Assembly: GCA_019261985.1 (NCBI GenBank)
Contig: JAFAQY010000133.1
Location: forward strand, 1 to 44,878
Direction of reading: 5' to 3'
Origin: Bryobacterales bacterium
Lineage (GTDB): Bacteria; Acidobacteriota; Terriglobia; Bryobacterales; Bryobacteraceae
DNA: 44,878 nucleotides
Part shown: positions 1 through 8,204 of the stretch, piece by piece
How positions within the stretch are numbered: the first letter of the stretch is position 1
How the letters are laid out: every line of letters starts with the position of its first letter
Program-made: the position numbers and the translations under genes
Notes under the pieces: model-generated
What the model saw: the letters and a program-made list of their open reading frames with translations, nothing else
Told to the model about the DNA's origin: nothing
The model's database searches: none

Positions 1-1
1 C

Positions 2-871
2 ACGAACCTTACCTATTGGGGCATCGGAAATCCGGCGCCGGACACGAACGGCGATGCGCGCATCGGCGACAACCTGTACAGCGATTGCGTCGTTGCGCTG
101 GATGCCGGCACGGGCAAGTTGAAATGGTATTACCAATTCACCCCGCACGACGAGTTCGACTATGACTCCACTCAGGTTCCCGTGCTGGCTGATATCCAAT
201 ATCAAGGGCGTCCGCGCAAGGTGATGCTGTGGGCCAATCGCAACGGGCTCTGGTACGTGCTGGATCGAACCACGGGTGAATTCCTCTCCGGCAAGCCGTT
301 TATAAAGGTGACTTGGATGACGGGCTTCGACGAAAGAGGCCGGCCGATGCGTGTTCCGATCAGCAACGACAACGATAATCCAACATTGATCATGCCGCAC
401 GGGCTCGGCGGCACGAATTGGTATCCGCCCTCCTACAGTCCGCACACCGGCCTCCTGTATATTCCGGGATGGGAAAACAGTGGAGCGATGGTTACGAAGA
501 GCAACGGATTCGGCCGCTCGCTCGGCAACACACCGATGGCCCAGGTGAATTTGCAGCCAAACAATAAGGTTGAGCAGGAGGGCTACGGTACGGTCCGCGC
601 GTTCGACCCCAAAACGGGCGAGAAGAAGTGGGAGTTCAAAATGAACGACATCACCTGGGCGCGCGTGCTGACTACGGCCTCGGATCTGCTCTTCAGCGGC
701 GGCCGCGAAGGCTACTTCTATGCGCTCGATGCACGCTCGGGCGATTTGCTATGGAAAGCCTCGCTGGGCGGTCAAATCAACAGCGCTCCCATGAGTTACT
801 CGGTCAATGGCCGCCAGTACATCTCTGTAAACGCGGGGACGGCAATGTTTGTATACGCGCTACGGCAGTAA
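2..871 (+). CDS. PQQ-dependent alcohol dehydrogenase, C-terminal part (5' truncated by window)
   Basis: The reading frame is open from the first bases of the window, so the gene starts upstream and only about 289 C-terminal residues are present. The visible part begins with TNLTYWGIGNPAPDTNGDAR, followed by a V-x-ALDAGTGKLKWYYQ blade motif, then FTPHDEFDYDSTQ and GGTNWYPPSYSP. These are hallmarks of the eight-bladed quinoprotein propeller of methanol/ethanol dehydrogenases; the tryptophan-docking blade motifs recur (AFDPKTGEKKWE, ALDARSGDLLWK). The family oxidises primary alcohols in the periplasm and passes electrons through PQQ to a cytochrome c. The active-site Asp and the disulfide region lie upstream of the window, so substrate and activity cannot be judged. 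No cytochrome partner follows; the next gene is unrelated. Confidence 0.92.
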   Translation, partial: TNLTYWGIGNPAPDTNGDARIGDNLYSDCVVALDAGTGKLKWYYQFTPHDEFDYDSTQVPVLADIQYQGRPRKVMLWANRNGLWYVLDRTTGEFLSGKPFIKVTWMTGFDERGRPMRVPISNDNDNPTLIMPHGLGGTNWYPPSYSPHTGLLYIPGWENSGAMVTKSNGFGRSLGNTPMAQVNLQPNNKVEQEGYGTVRAFDPKTGEKKWEFKMNDITWARVLTTASDLLFSGGREGYFYALDARSGDLLWKASLGGQINSAPMSYSVNGRQYISVNAGTAMFVYALRQ

Positions 872-977
872 GCCGGCGGAGCCTTCGTACTCGCGTCAGG
901 AGCGGCATAAATCGCGATCGTGGCCGTTAGGTGAAACGACCGCGGTTGCGGACTGCTCTATGTCTTGAGGTCATCCT

Positions 978-1544
978 ATGAAATCAGACCGGGCTACGCG
1001 GGATGTAGGGATCTTGTTGGGCGGAATTGCCGCGGGCATCGTTGGAAGCCGGCTATTGCCGCCCCTGATCGCGGCTGCTGTTGGGTCGGGCCGTGCCCGC
1101 GCGGGTGGGGACCCATTTCAAGTTCTCATCGAAGATCACAGGCAGATCCATTCACTCCTGGACCAAATGGTAAAGTGCCCCACAAGTTCTCGCCTGCAGC
1201 GGGCGCGACTCTTCCTGGCATTGAAGCGCAAATTGGCGAAGCATGCCCTCGCCGAAGAGGATGTCATTTACCCCAGAGTGCGTAACGATTCCGCCTCAGG
1301 CAATGAGCGCAAACGTCTGTACGACGACCACGCGGAAATGAAGATCTTCCTCTATGAGATCGAGGGCTTGCTGAGATCCGGCGAAGATTGGAGAGACGCC
1401 GTCCGCCTATTAAGGGATCTGGTTGAGCGCCATGTCGAGGAGGAAGAGAAGACCATCTTTCCGGAACTGCGCCGGGAGCTGGCAGCTCCCATTTTGCCGC
1501 AAGTGTCGGGGCAGATCTCGCGGGAACAGGCGTTAATCCTGTAA
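978..1544 (+). CDS. Membrane-anchored hemerythrin (HHE) domain protein
   Basis: 188 residues. A hydrophobic segment at about residues 11-36 (GILLGGIAAGIVGSRLLPPL and onward) looks like an N-terminal membrane anchor. After it comes a four-helix HHE cation-binding domain: candidate di-iron ligands are His54/His58, His89 with Glu93 (HALAE), His118 and His152 with Glu156 (HVEEE). Such proteins bind a non-haem di-iron centre and sense or buffer O2, NO or iron. The function here is inferred from the fold only. The start at 978 has only a weak ribosome site (GAGGT) but gives the anchor intact. It stands alone, about 100 nt after the dehydrogenase and 106 nt before the next gene. Confidence 0.85.
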   Translation: MKSDRATRDVGILLGGIAAGIVGSRLLPPLIAAAVGSGRARAGGDPFQVLIEDHRQIHSLLDQMVKCPTSSRLQRARLFLALKRKLAKHALAEEDVIYPRVRNDSASGNERKRLYDDHAEMKIFLYEIEGLLRSGEDWRDAVRLLRDLVERHVEEEEKTIFPELRRELAAPILPQVSGQISREQALIL

Positions 1545-1650
1545 CCGAAACGCGCCCGGGAAGTCGGCGATCAGTGGCTCGGCCGCACGCTATTCAATGT
1601 AACCACGTAAAATAGGGCCATCGTCGTTATGTAAGTTGAGAGGAGGATAG

Positions 1651-2664
1651 ATGGCTCGAAAACGTGCAATCTGCGTCTGCGTCGCGGTAGGTGCTGTATG
1701 TTTAATCCGGCCTGTATTGGGCGATACTTATCAGCTCATCTTGCGGGGGAAGGTGGTGATGCAGGACGGGTCGGCGCCGCCAAAAAGCGTCGGTATCGAG
1801 CGGGTTTGCAGCGATACATACGGTTCGGCCCCTGGCCCGATTACCGATAAAAAAGGCGAATATTTGTGGCGCATGGAAGTGGACCCGATGCGCACGCGGA
1901 CTTGCCGAGTAAGAGCGACGCTCGTCGGATATAGCTCCACGGAGATTGATATTTCCGCGCTCAACTCATACAGCAATCCGGATCTGCCCCCACTTGTGCT
2001 CACCGCTCGCGGCGCGGACCCCAATTCCATCAGCGTGCTCGAAAGCGAAGTGCCGGGTAAGGCTCAGCCGGAGTGGAAGACCGCGATGAAGGCGCTGGAC
2101 TCCTCGAATTTCCCCGAAGCTACCCGGCATATGGAGGCTGCTGTTAAAGCCGTTCCGAAGTTCCCCCAAGGTTGGAACGCGCTCGGAATCATCTATGAGA
2201 AGCAGGACCGGCGTGCCGACGCGAAGGAGGCATACCAGCACGCGATCGATCAGGATCCGAAGATGCTACCGGCTTATTTGAATTTGGCCCGACTAAGTAT
2301 AAAAGCGAAAGATTGGGATGCGGCAAATAAGGCCGCCGATACGCTGATCAAAGCCGACAAGCGCCTATTTCCCGAGATTTATTTGCATGCGGCGGTCGCG
2401 AAATATCAGTTGAAGGATTTGGCCGGCGCGGAAGCTAGCGCGCAGGAAGCGATTCGGGCGGATGGGCTTCATAGAATGCCGCGTTCGGAATACGTGCTTG
2501 GGCGGATTTTAGAGGCGAAAGGCGACACCACTGGGGCGCGCGAACATATCTCGAAATACCTGGAAATGGCTCCGAACGCGCCCGACGCGGCTCAGATTAA
2601 GGCAAGTCTCGAGACTTTGGGTAAAGCAGACGCAGGCGCGCAGCCCGAGTTGGAAGTGCTGTAA
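1651..2664 (+). CDS. Secreted TPR protein with carboxypeptidase-regulatory-like domain
   Basis: 337 residues starting at an ATG with a strong GAGGAGG ribosome site. Residues 1-24 are a Sec signal peptide. Residues about 29-115 form a beta-rich domain of the carboxypeptidase regulatory type (LRGKVVMQDGSAPPKSVGIE, then a 'DKKGEYLWRM' turn). Residues about 140-325 are tetratricopeptide repeats (NALGIIYEKQDRRADAKEAYQ; AYLNLARLSIKAKDWDAANK). The architecture is common among exported proteins of Acidobacteriota; TPRs serve as protein-protein interaction platforms. No enzymatic motif is seen and the partner is unknown. The stop lies next to the convergent DinB gene. Confidence 0.85.
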   Translation: MARKRAICVCVAVGAVCLIRPVLGDTYQLILRGKVVMQDGSAPPKSVGIERVCSDTYGSAPGPITDKKGEYLWRMEVDPMRTRTCRVRATLVGYSSTEIDISALNSYSNPDLPPLVLTARGADPNSISVLESEVPGKAQPEWKTAMKALDSSNFPEATRHMEAAVKAVPKFPQGWNALGIIYEKQDRRADAKEAYQHAIDQDPKMLPAYLNLARLSIKAKDWDAANKAADTLIKADKRLFPEIYLHAAVAKYQLKDLAGAEASAQEAIRADGLHRMPRSEYVLGRILEAKGDTTGAREHISKYLEMAPNAPDAAQIKASLETLGKADAGAQPELEVL

Positions 2665-2665
2665 G

Positions 2666-3199
2666 CTACTCTGGCGCGCTCGTCGGTGGAACGATGCCTT
2701 TCAGGCGCAGATAGACGGCCATGTATCCATACATTTCGTTCGAGTGGCGCACCAGGTTGTAGAGCGTTGCAAGTCTGGATCGCGTAGGCGTAGGTGGAAA
2801 AGGACCGCCCAAACGCGAACTGACCATCTCGCCGGCGGTAGCGTCGGTGAGCGCGGCGAAAACACGATCGCAGTAGGCGAAGGATTCCTTCAGCGCGGCG
2901 ACGAGTTCCGGTTTCGTCGTCTTCGAGGCTGCTCCAAGCGGCTTGCGCTCGCCATTCAGCCCGGCACACACGTTCCTATTCGCATAGGCAATATGCGCTA
3001 CACGTCGACCGAACGTTTCCACCTCCGGCGTAGGGCGAAAATCGTAATACTCGGCCGGCATTTTTTCCGCTAATTTCAGCAGATTGGTTTTGATGACGCC
3101 GTAGGACCACTTGACTTCGGAACTCAGAGGATCCTGCGCAGACGCCGGGATCGCGCAAAGGAGCATCGCACTAAAGACAAGCGCGTGGAAGCGATCCAT
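2666..3199 (-). CDS. Exported DinB-fold protein
   Basis: 177 residues from the ATG at 3199; an in-frame GTG six codons upstream is possible but puts extra residues before the signal peptide. The leader MDRFHALVFSAMLLCAIPAS ends at an A-Q junction, so the protein is probably periplasmic. The rest is a DinB-like four-helix bundle: 'WSYGVIKTNLLKLAEKMP..YYDFRP' opening helix, His69 in HIAYANR, and His152 in VRHSNEMYGYMAVYLR. These are the usual metal-ligand positions of this superfamily. Members include thiol-dependent transferases and stress proteins of unknown activity; no substrate can be assigned. Convergent with the TPR gene, one base between the two stops. Confidence 0.82.
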   Translation of the reverse strand: MDRFHALVFSAMLLCAIPASAQDPLSSEVKWSYGVIKTNLLKLAEKMPAEYYDFRPTPEVETFGRRVAHIAYANRNVCAGLNGERKPLGAASKTTKPELVAALKESFAYCDRVFAALTDATAGEMVSSRLGGPFPPTPTRSRLATLYNLVRHSNEMYGYMAVYLRLKGIVPPTSAPE

Positions 3200-3235
3200 G
3201 AAACGCAAATATAACACTCGTGTAAGGGCAACGCT

Positions 3236-4753
3236 TCACTGCCAGTAATTTCGGTCCAAACTCCTATACTGCACCGCTTCCGCCAGATGCTTCGCAGTGA
3301 CGCGCTCGGATTTATCGAGATCGGCGACAGTGCGAGCGACCTTCAGCATACGGTCGTGGGCGCGCGCGCTTAGCCCCATGCGGCGGACGGCCATTTCGAG
3401 CGTGCGCTCGCCGGCCTCGTCCAGAGCGCATAGCTTCCGCAGTTGGCGGACAGGAATGTGCGCGTTATAGAAGCCCCGCGAGGTTTGGATAGCGCGGGCC
3501 TCGCCCACGCGCGCCGCAATTTCGGCGGAGGTAGCGCCCGCATCGCCGCCGCGCAGTTCCTGATACGGAACGGCGGGAACTTCGATATGCAGATCGATGC
3601 GATCGAGCAGCGGGCCGCTGATTTTGCCGAGATAACGCTGGATGATTCCTCCGGTGCACCGGCACTCGCGCGTGGGATCGCCGTAGAATCCGCACGGGCA
3701 TGGATTCATCGCCGCGATGAGCATGAACTTGGCGGGGAAGCTCAGGGTCATTTGCGCGCGGGCGAGAGTCACACAGCCTTCTTCCAAAGGCTGCCGCAGT
3801 TGCTCGAGAACGTTGCGTGGGAATTCCGGCAATTCATCCAGGAACAGCACGCCATGATGCGAGAGGCTGACCTCTCCCGGCCGCGGCGTGCCCGCGCCGC
3901 CGCCGATCAGACCCGCATCGGAAACGGTGTGATGGGGCGAGCGGAAGGGCCGCTCGCCCATCAGGCCGCAGCCTTTAGGCAGCAGGCCGGCCACGCTGTA
4001 AATTTGCGTGGTCTCGAGCGCTTCGGCGAACGTCAGCGGCGGCAGAATGGCGGGAAACCGCTTGGCGAGCATCGTCTTCCCCGAGCCCGGAGGCCCCACG
4101 AGCAGCAAGTTGTGTCCGCCCGCGGCCGCAACTTCCAGCGCTCGCTTGGCTGTAGTTTGGCCGCGCACATCGCGGAAATCGAGAGCGGCGCCGGGTTGCG
4201 CGGCCGATGCCGGGCCGGCGCCAGGATGCGGCGAGAATCCCTGGGGGTTTTCGAGCAACCGGACAACTTCCGCCAAATGCCTGACGCCGAAGACGCGGAC
4301 GCCATCCGCAACCGCCGCTTCGGCGGCATTTTCCGCGGGAACAAGCAGATTTGAGATGCCTTGTTTGCGCGCGCAGGCCGCGATCGATAATGCGCCGCGA
4401 ACCGGCCGCACAGCCCCGTCTAGCGAAAGCTCCCCTACAAACAGATGGTCCTCGGTGGATGCCACCTTTCCCATCGCGCCCAGTATTCCCAAGGCCATGG
4501 GAAGATCGAACCCGGCACCCTCCTTGCGGACATTCGCGGGCGCCAGGTTAATCGTGACGCTCTTGCTGGGATACCCGAAACCCGAATTGATCAGGGCGGA
4601 TTTGATCCGCTCCCGGCTCTCGCGGACGGCAGTATCCGGCATGCCGACCGTGATAAAGTCACGGCTCGAACTGGGGTACATATCGACCTCGACATCGATC
4701 AGATGAGCGTCAATGCCGTACATCGCCGCCGAGCGGACGCGAAAGAGGGCCAT
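3236..4753 (-). CDS. comM: YifB/ComM-family Mg-chelatase-like AAA+ ATPase
   Basis: 505 residues, the normal family length. N-terminal ChlI-like (Lon protease-like fold) domain about 20-165; AAA+ core with Walker A GPPGSGKT at 220-227 and Walker B VLFLDELPEF near 305; a cysteine-rich segment NPCPCGFYGDPTRECRC near 350-366; C-terminal Mg-chelatase lid about 405-500 ending YRSLDRNYW. In Gram-negative bacteria ComM is a hexameric helicase that promotes branch migration during natural transformation. The role here is transferred from the family. No competence genes are adjacent. The start MALFRVRSAAMYGIDAHL is canonical for the family. Confidence 0.95.
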   Translation of the reverse strand: MALFRVRSAAMYGIDAHLIDVEVDMYPSSSRDFITVGMPDTAVRESRERIKSALINSGFGYPSKSVTINLAPANVRKEGAGFDLPMALGILGAMGKVASTEDHLFVGELSLDGAVRPVRGALSIAACARKQGISNLLVPAENAAEAAVADGVRVFGVRHLAEVVRLLENPQGFSPHPGAGPASAAQPGAALDFRDVRGQTTAKRALEVAAAGGHNLLLVGPPGSGKTMLAKRFPAILPPLTFAEALETTQIYSVAGLLPKGCGLMGERPFRSPHHTVSDAGLIGGGAGTPRPGEVSLSHHGVLFLDELPEFPRNVLEQLRQPLEEGCVTLARAQMTLSFPAKFMLIAAMNPCPCGFYGDPTRECRCTGGIIQRYLGKISGPLLDRIDLHIEVPAVPYQELRGGDAGATSAEIAARVGEARAIQTSRGFYNAHIPVRQLRKLCALDEAGERTLEMAVRRMGLSARAHDRMLKVARTVADLDKSERVTAKHLAEAVQYRSLDRNYWQ

Positions 4754-4833
4754 GTTGGTTTAGTGGCCGCTCGGCGGGAATTTTCGCAGGGATTTTCAGT
4801 AGCGCAAGTTTTAGTTTGCCCCAAAACGAGATG

Positions 4834-4858
4834 AGGACAAGCTGAAGCTTGTCCTACT
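4834..4858. repeat. REP-like hairpin, family A, copy 1
   Basis: AGGACAAGCT-GAAGCTTGTCCTAC, a near-perfect inverted repeat in the spacer between comM and the alpha/beta hydrolase gene. On the minus strand it reads GTAG followed by a GACAAGCT/AGCTTGTC hairpin. The same sequence recurs at 20061, 27011 and, as a perfect palindrome, at 28503. Mobility or function is not shown. Confidence 0.85.
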
Positions 4859-4862
4859 CAGC

Positions 4863-5570
4863 TTAGCTGCCAGTCTTTCCAGCTACCTGAGTTTTGAGCC
4901 AGGTTACGATCATCGGCTCGAGCTCGGGATTCTTGGCGAACATCGGCACGCCATGTTCGGTACCGGAGTAGATCTTGACCGTAGACTTGGGATTGTTCGA
5001 CGCGCTAACCGCCTCCTTGATGCCCTTGGCCGCTCCCGTATCGCCTTCGCTGGCCGCTCCGAAAACGGGCAGCGATGTCGTGGCCGTAATGTAGGCCCGC
5101 GTTGCGTCTGTCGTGTTGCCGGAGAGCAGCATCAAAGCTTTGATTTCGTGATGCCGGGCCGCAAGATCGGAGGATTGAGTTACGCCGCAGCTTGCCCCAC
5201 CGGCGGCCAGGCGCGATTTATCCACATCCTTCTGAGATAACAGGTAGGCGTATGCCGCATCCACGTCCCCAGGCCACTTATCGCGCTGCGCCTTATCGCC
5301 GCCGCTCTGGCCGAAGCCACGGAAATCCACAGTCAGCACATTGAAGCCTGCATTCGCCAAATCCTGGGCCAACCCATCCCACGCGTGCCGGTCCATGTTG
5401 CACTGATGCAAAAGAATCATCGCCGGACCGGAATGCCCCGGCGAGTAATAGGTGCCCTTGAGAGTAACGCCATCGGCGGCCTTAATATCGACATCCTTCT
5501 TTTGAACCTGGGCGGAAAGGCTAATCGTAGCGATCAGCGATACTGCCAATACGCTTGCGAATCGTTTCAT
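4863..5570 (-). CDS. Exported alpha/beta hydrolase (dienelactone-hydrolase-like)
   Basis: 235 residues from the ATG at 5570, preceded by AGGAGG at ideal spacing; the GTG just upstream is less likely. The signal peptide MKRFASVLAVSLIATISLS ends at A-Q. The alpha/beta hydrolase core shows the oxyanion-side segment ILLHQCNMDRHAW, the nucleophile elbow G-A-S-C-G with Ser127, a likely acid Asp177 (ASEGDTG) and His206 (GTEHGVPMF). This is a complete Ser-Asp-His triad, so an active periplasmic esterase or peptidase-like hydrolase is likely; the substrate is unknown. In many dienelactone hydrolases the nucleophile is Cys; here the Cys sits one position after the Ser. Confidence 0.87.
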   Translation of the reverse strand: MKRFASVLAVSLIATISLSAQVQKKDVDIKAADGVTLKGTYYSPGHSGPAMILLHQCNMDRHAWDGLAQDLANAGFNVLTVDFRGFGQSGGDKAQRDKWPGDVDAAYAYLLSQKDVDKSRLAAGGASCGVTQSSDLAARHHEIKALMLLSGNTTDATRAYITATTSLPVFGAASEGDTGAAKGIKEAVSASNNPKSTVKIYSGTEHGVPMFAKNPELEPMIVTWLKTQVAGKTGS

Positions 5571-5687
5571 CACATGCCTCCTAAAATGCCGGTCAGGACC
5601 GGCTGTTTTTCCACAACCAACAGCGATGATATCAAAGGATCTTTCCGCGCCGTGGAACGGCCGGGCGCTGCGCGATATAGAAAACGG

Positions 5688-6527
5688 TCACTCCACGCGA
5701 AAACCCTGGCGCTCTTCCCAAGTCTGATTGCCGACTTTATCCCGCACCGTGACAACTAATGTGTAAGTTCCCGCCGGGACATTCTTGTCCAAGCTAAGGC
5801 TCAAAGCGCCCGGAACATAATGCTGGGGGTAGAACGATGCGTGCGAATCCGCCGCCGCTTCGGGCTGCGCGAACAGCTGCTTGCCGTCGCCGCCGAGCAC
5901 GGCCAATCCGTAATCGACGGAGAATTTGTGACTGTCCCCGAATTTATACCCAACGATATCGAACCGAGCCCACAACATATCGCCGGGGCGATAGACAGGA
6001 TCGCGCAATGCAACCGCGTCGTCTTCGCCGCGCAGGAAGCGGAAGTTCCGTGTTACCAGTGTGTCGCTGGCCTCAACATCGTGTCCACGCACATGAAAGA
6101 CCAGCTCCGAATGGATTTCACTAGCGCCTACTTCATCCTTGGCCCTCATCGAGACTCGGTAATCTCCCGACTGAGCGAAGGGAGGAATCGTAAACTCGGC
6201 CAGGAACTTAGGCAGCCAGTTTTTGTCTTCCTGTGTGACCCGGGATTCGATCCGGCCCGATTTCGGCTTATCGACCGGAACCCCGTTGGGATCCAGGAAT
6301 TCCAGGCTCCAGTCGAGCTTCACGTGCTCGTTCTCTTCGTCGGTTTTGTCGATTTGATATCCCTTTAAGCGACAACTGAAATGTGCAGTTTCGCCCGGCA
6401 GGAATTCGTAAGAGGTAGGCAGGATAGGCCCGTCTTCGAACTGGTGCAGAGCCATCCGGTCCACGGCCAGATTCGGGGCGGCATACATCGCGGCCGCACT
6501 CGCAAGCGCAAATACTACGCGCAGCAT
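5688..6527 (-). CDS. Exported beta-sandwich protein of unknown function
   Basis: 279 residues from the ATG at 6527, which has GGAGAG four bases upstream; five extra upstream codons are open but lack such a site. A signal peptide (MLRVVFALASAAAMYAA) is followed by what looks like two Ig/FN3-like beta-sandwich units: about 20-140 (ending IHSELVFHVRG) and about 150-279 with 'VPAGTYTLVVTVRDKVGNQT'. The phrases LPGETAHFSCRLKGY and YRPGDMLWARFDIVGYKFG look like duplicated strands of the same unit, suggesting an internal repeat. No catalytic motif. Likely surface or periplasmic binding; I do not recognise a named family. Confidence 0.72.
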   Translation of the reverse strand: MLRVVFALASAAAMYAAPNLAVDRMALHQFEDGPILPTSYEFLPGETAHFSCRLKGYQIDKTDEENEHVKLDWSLEFLDPNGVPVDKPKSGRIESRVTQEDKNWLPKFLAEFTIPPFAQSGDYRVSMRAKDEVGASEIHSELVFHVRGHDVEASDTLVTRNFRFLRGEDDAVALRDPVYRPGDMLWARFDIVGYKFGDSHKFSVDYGLAVLGGDGKQLFAQPEAAADSHASFYPQHYVPGALSLSLDKNVPAGTYTLVVTVRDKVGNQTWEERQGFRVE

Positions 6528-6643
6528 AATTCTCTCCAACATGCGTGATGTCGTCAGCGCTCAAGCGCACCCAACGGGGCGCGCCTAATGTGGTTGCACC
6601 CAGCACTGGTATAAGCCGGGGTCCAGCGGCGCCAAATTCCAGT

Positions 6644-7171
6644 TTACTGGCTGAACCCGCCCGACGCGGGAGCCAGCGGCTGTGTGTCCACATCCATCCG
6701 CAGCGGAATCGATATCCAGGCATATTTCTCCGCGCCTGCTCCGGCGCCGTCGGGAACTCGAAGGCGATAAGACGTGAGGGGTACATCAAAAAGAATCTGT
6801 CCTTGCAGCGTCTCGGCGGGGCGCAGGGTACGAAGCAGGCCAAGCCAGTTAGCGAGACCCTCGCCGTCCTGCGACTCCTGATAAGTCTGGCCTGTGTAGC
6901 TTTCAAGCTGCAGCAGCGGAATGGAAAGCTCCGAGCCGCCGCCGTTGGTGACGGAAATACGCATCACCAAAAAGCGCTGTTGCGGCACACGGAGCTTCAA
7001 TACATCGCCAAGCTGTGTTTGCCAGGAAGTCTCGATCACGGTGTAGGAGAGCGGCCCCACCGGCGCCTGGTCGCCCATCGCGTAATCTATACGCGCCGAA
7101 TTCTCCCGGCTGCATCCGCCGGGCAGGCAGGCTATTATGAATACGCCGAACGCAATTACTTGCGCGCGCAA
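6644..7171 (-). CDS. DUF4352-type lipoprotein (start uncertain)
   Basis: The frame is open upstream into the dioxygenase gene, but translation most likely begins near 7171 (TTG) or 7231 (GTG), because only then does a leader appear: hydrophobic VIAFGVFIIACLPGG followed by Cys-Ser-Arg, a loose lipobox. The body matches the DUF4352 immunoglobulin-like pattern: 'RFLVMRISVTNGGGSELSIP', 'LLQLESYTGQTYQES', 'LRPAETLQGQILFDVPLTSY'. DUF4352 proteins are small exported beta-sandwich proteins, often lipoproteins, of unknown role. It is probably the last gene of the short run with the dioxygenase and the upstream exported protein. It ends about 115 nt before the next minus-strand gene. Confidence 0.68.
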   Translation of the reverse strand: MRAQVIAFGVFIIACLPGGCSRENSARIDYAMGDQAPVGPLSYTVIETSWQTQLGDVLKLRVPQQRFLVMRISVTNGGGSELSIPLLQLESYTGQTYQESQDGEGLANWLGLLRTLRPAETLQGQILFDVPLTSYRLRVPDGAGAGAEKYAWISIPLRMDVDTQPLAPASGGFSQ

Positions 7172-7266
7172 ACCAGCCCCAACGGTGCGGCGCGCACCTC
7201 CATAACCTTCAGAAAGTGTTTCGCGGCGCACTCCGTTTTGCGCGACTTTCAGCGAAGAAGCCGTTC

Positions 7267-8178
7267 CTAATTCGCGGCCTTCTTGATGATCTGCGATGGG
7301 TCGGCGCCCACGCGGCCGGATAGGTCTTGAGCGGTCTTCGCCGCCAGAGCGAAATCGAAGTGAATGCACGGAAGATCGGGTAAAGGTGAAGATGAATCCG
7401 GCTTACGGATTTCCGTGACTAAGGAATCCGTCACGCCGAAAACAGTGTCGGAGTCGATGTGCTCGTCTCCGGACAAGTACAAAGCGGTGACAGCCTCGCG
7501 ATATCCGTCCGCGCCAACCAGAAAATGGATGTGCGCCGGACGATAGCCATGACGCTTCTGAGCGCGGATCATATCGCCTACCGGACCATCCATCGGGATC
7601 ATATAGCCGAGAGGGGCGATCGTCCGCAGATAATAATTGCCTTTCGCATCGGTGCGAAAAGAGCCGCGCAGGTCCATGTCCTGCGGATCGTTTTTTTGAA
7701 GGTCGTACCAGCCCTCTTCATCGGGCTGCCAGACTTGGACCAGCGCGTTCGGGATTCCCTCTCCATCGGAATTCGTTACCCTTCCATAGATACCGATCAC
7801 GGGCGCCTTAGGATTCTTCACGATGCATGTTCCCAGCGGCAGCGCCGGCGAGTCTTGCCGGTAGAACGGACCCAGCAGACTCGATTTCGTGCCGGATTCC
7901 AGCGCGCGCTTATCGTGAAGCGCATTTACGAGGCTGCTGAGACCGAGTGTATCGGAGAGCAAAATGAATTCCTGACGAAACTCCGTGCATTTCTGGCCGA
8001 CCGCGGTCAGGAATCCGATCGCCTTTAGCCATTCCTCCGGCGTGAGGTCGACCTCGCGCGCGAAGTCATGGAGATGCCGAACCAGGCTGGCCATGATCTC
8101 CCTCAGGCGTGGATCGGGAGTCGTGGACATCTGATCCAACACCGCATCGGTTATCGTGATTTCGTTGATCGCTCGCAT
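7267..8178 (-). CDS. Intradiol ring-cleavage dioxygenase (catechol/hydroxyquinol 1,2-dioxygenase-like)
   Basis: 303 residues, full length. It has the helical catechol-dioxygenase N-terminal dimerisation domain (about 20-100: SLVRHLHDFAREVDLTPEEW) and the beta-sandwich catalytic domain. The four non-haem Fe(III) ligands are visible with canonical spacing: Tyr158 (EEGWYDL), Tyr192 (GYMIPMDGP), His216 and His218 (RPAHIHF). The family inserts O2 between adjacent hydroxyls of catechol-type rings to give cis,cis-muconate-type acids. There is no signal peptide, so it is cytoplasmic. The N-terminal domain favours catechol, chlorocatechol or hydroxyquinol rather than protocatechuate as substrate, but no other beta-ketoadipate gene is nearby. 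It begins 26 nt after the upstream exported gene, suggesting one transcript. Confidence 0.93.
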   Translation of the reverse strand: MRAINEITITDAVLDQMSTTPDPRLREIMASLVRHLHDFAREVDLTPEEWLKAIGFLTAVGQKCTEFRQEFILLSDTLGLSSLVNALHDKRALESGTKSSLLGPFYRQDSPALPLGTCIVKNPKAPVIGIYGRVTNSDGEGIPNALVQVWQPDEEGWYDLQKNDPQDMDLRGSFRTDAKGNYYLRTIAPLGYMIPMDGPVGDMIRAQKRHGYRPAHIHFLVGADGYREAVTALYLSGDEHIDSDTVFGVTDSLVTEIRKPDSSSPLPDLPCIHFDFALAAKTAQDLSGRVGADPSQIIKKAAN

Positions 8179-8204
8179 ACTGTACCTTTTCTAACGCTTA
8201 GCTC

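Noticed and set aside
3443-4706. Long plus-strand open frames opposite comM (303 and 232 residues)
   Set aside because: GC-rich antisense shadows of a well-identified gene; no homology pattern.
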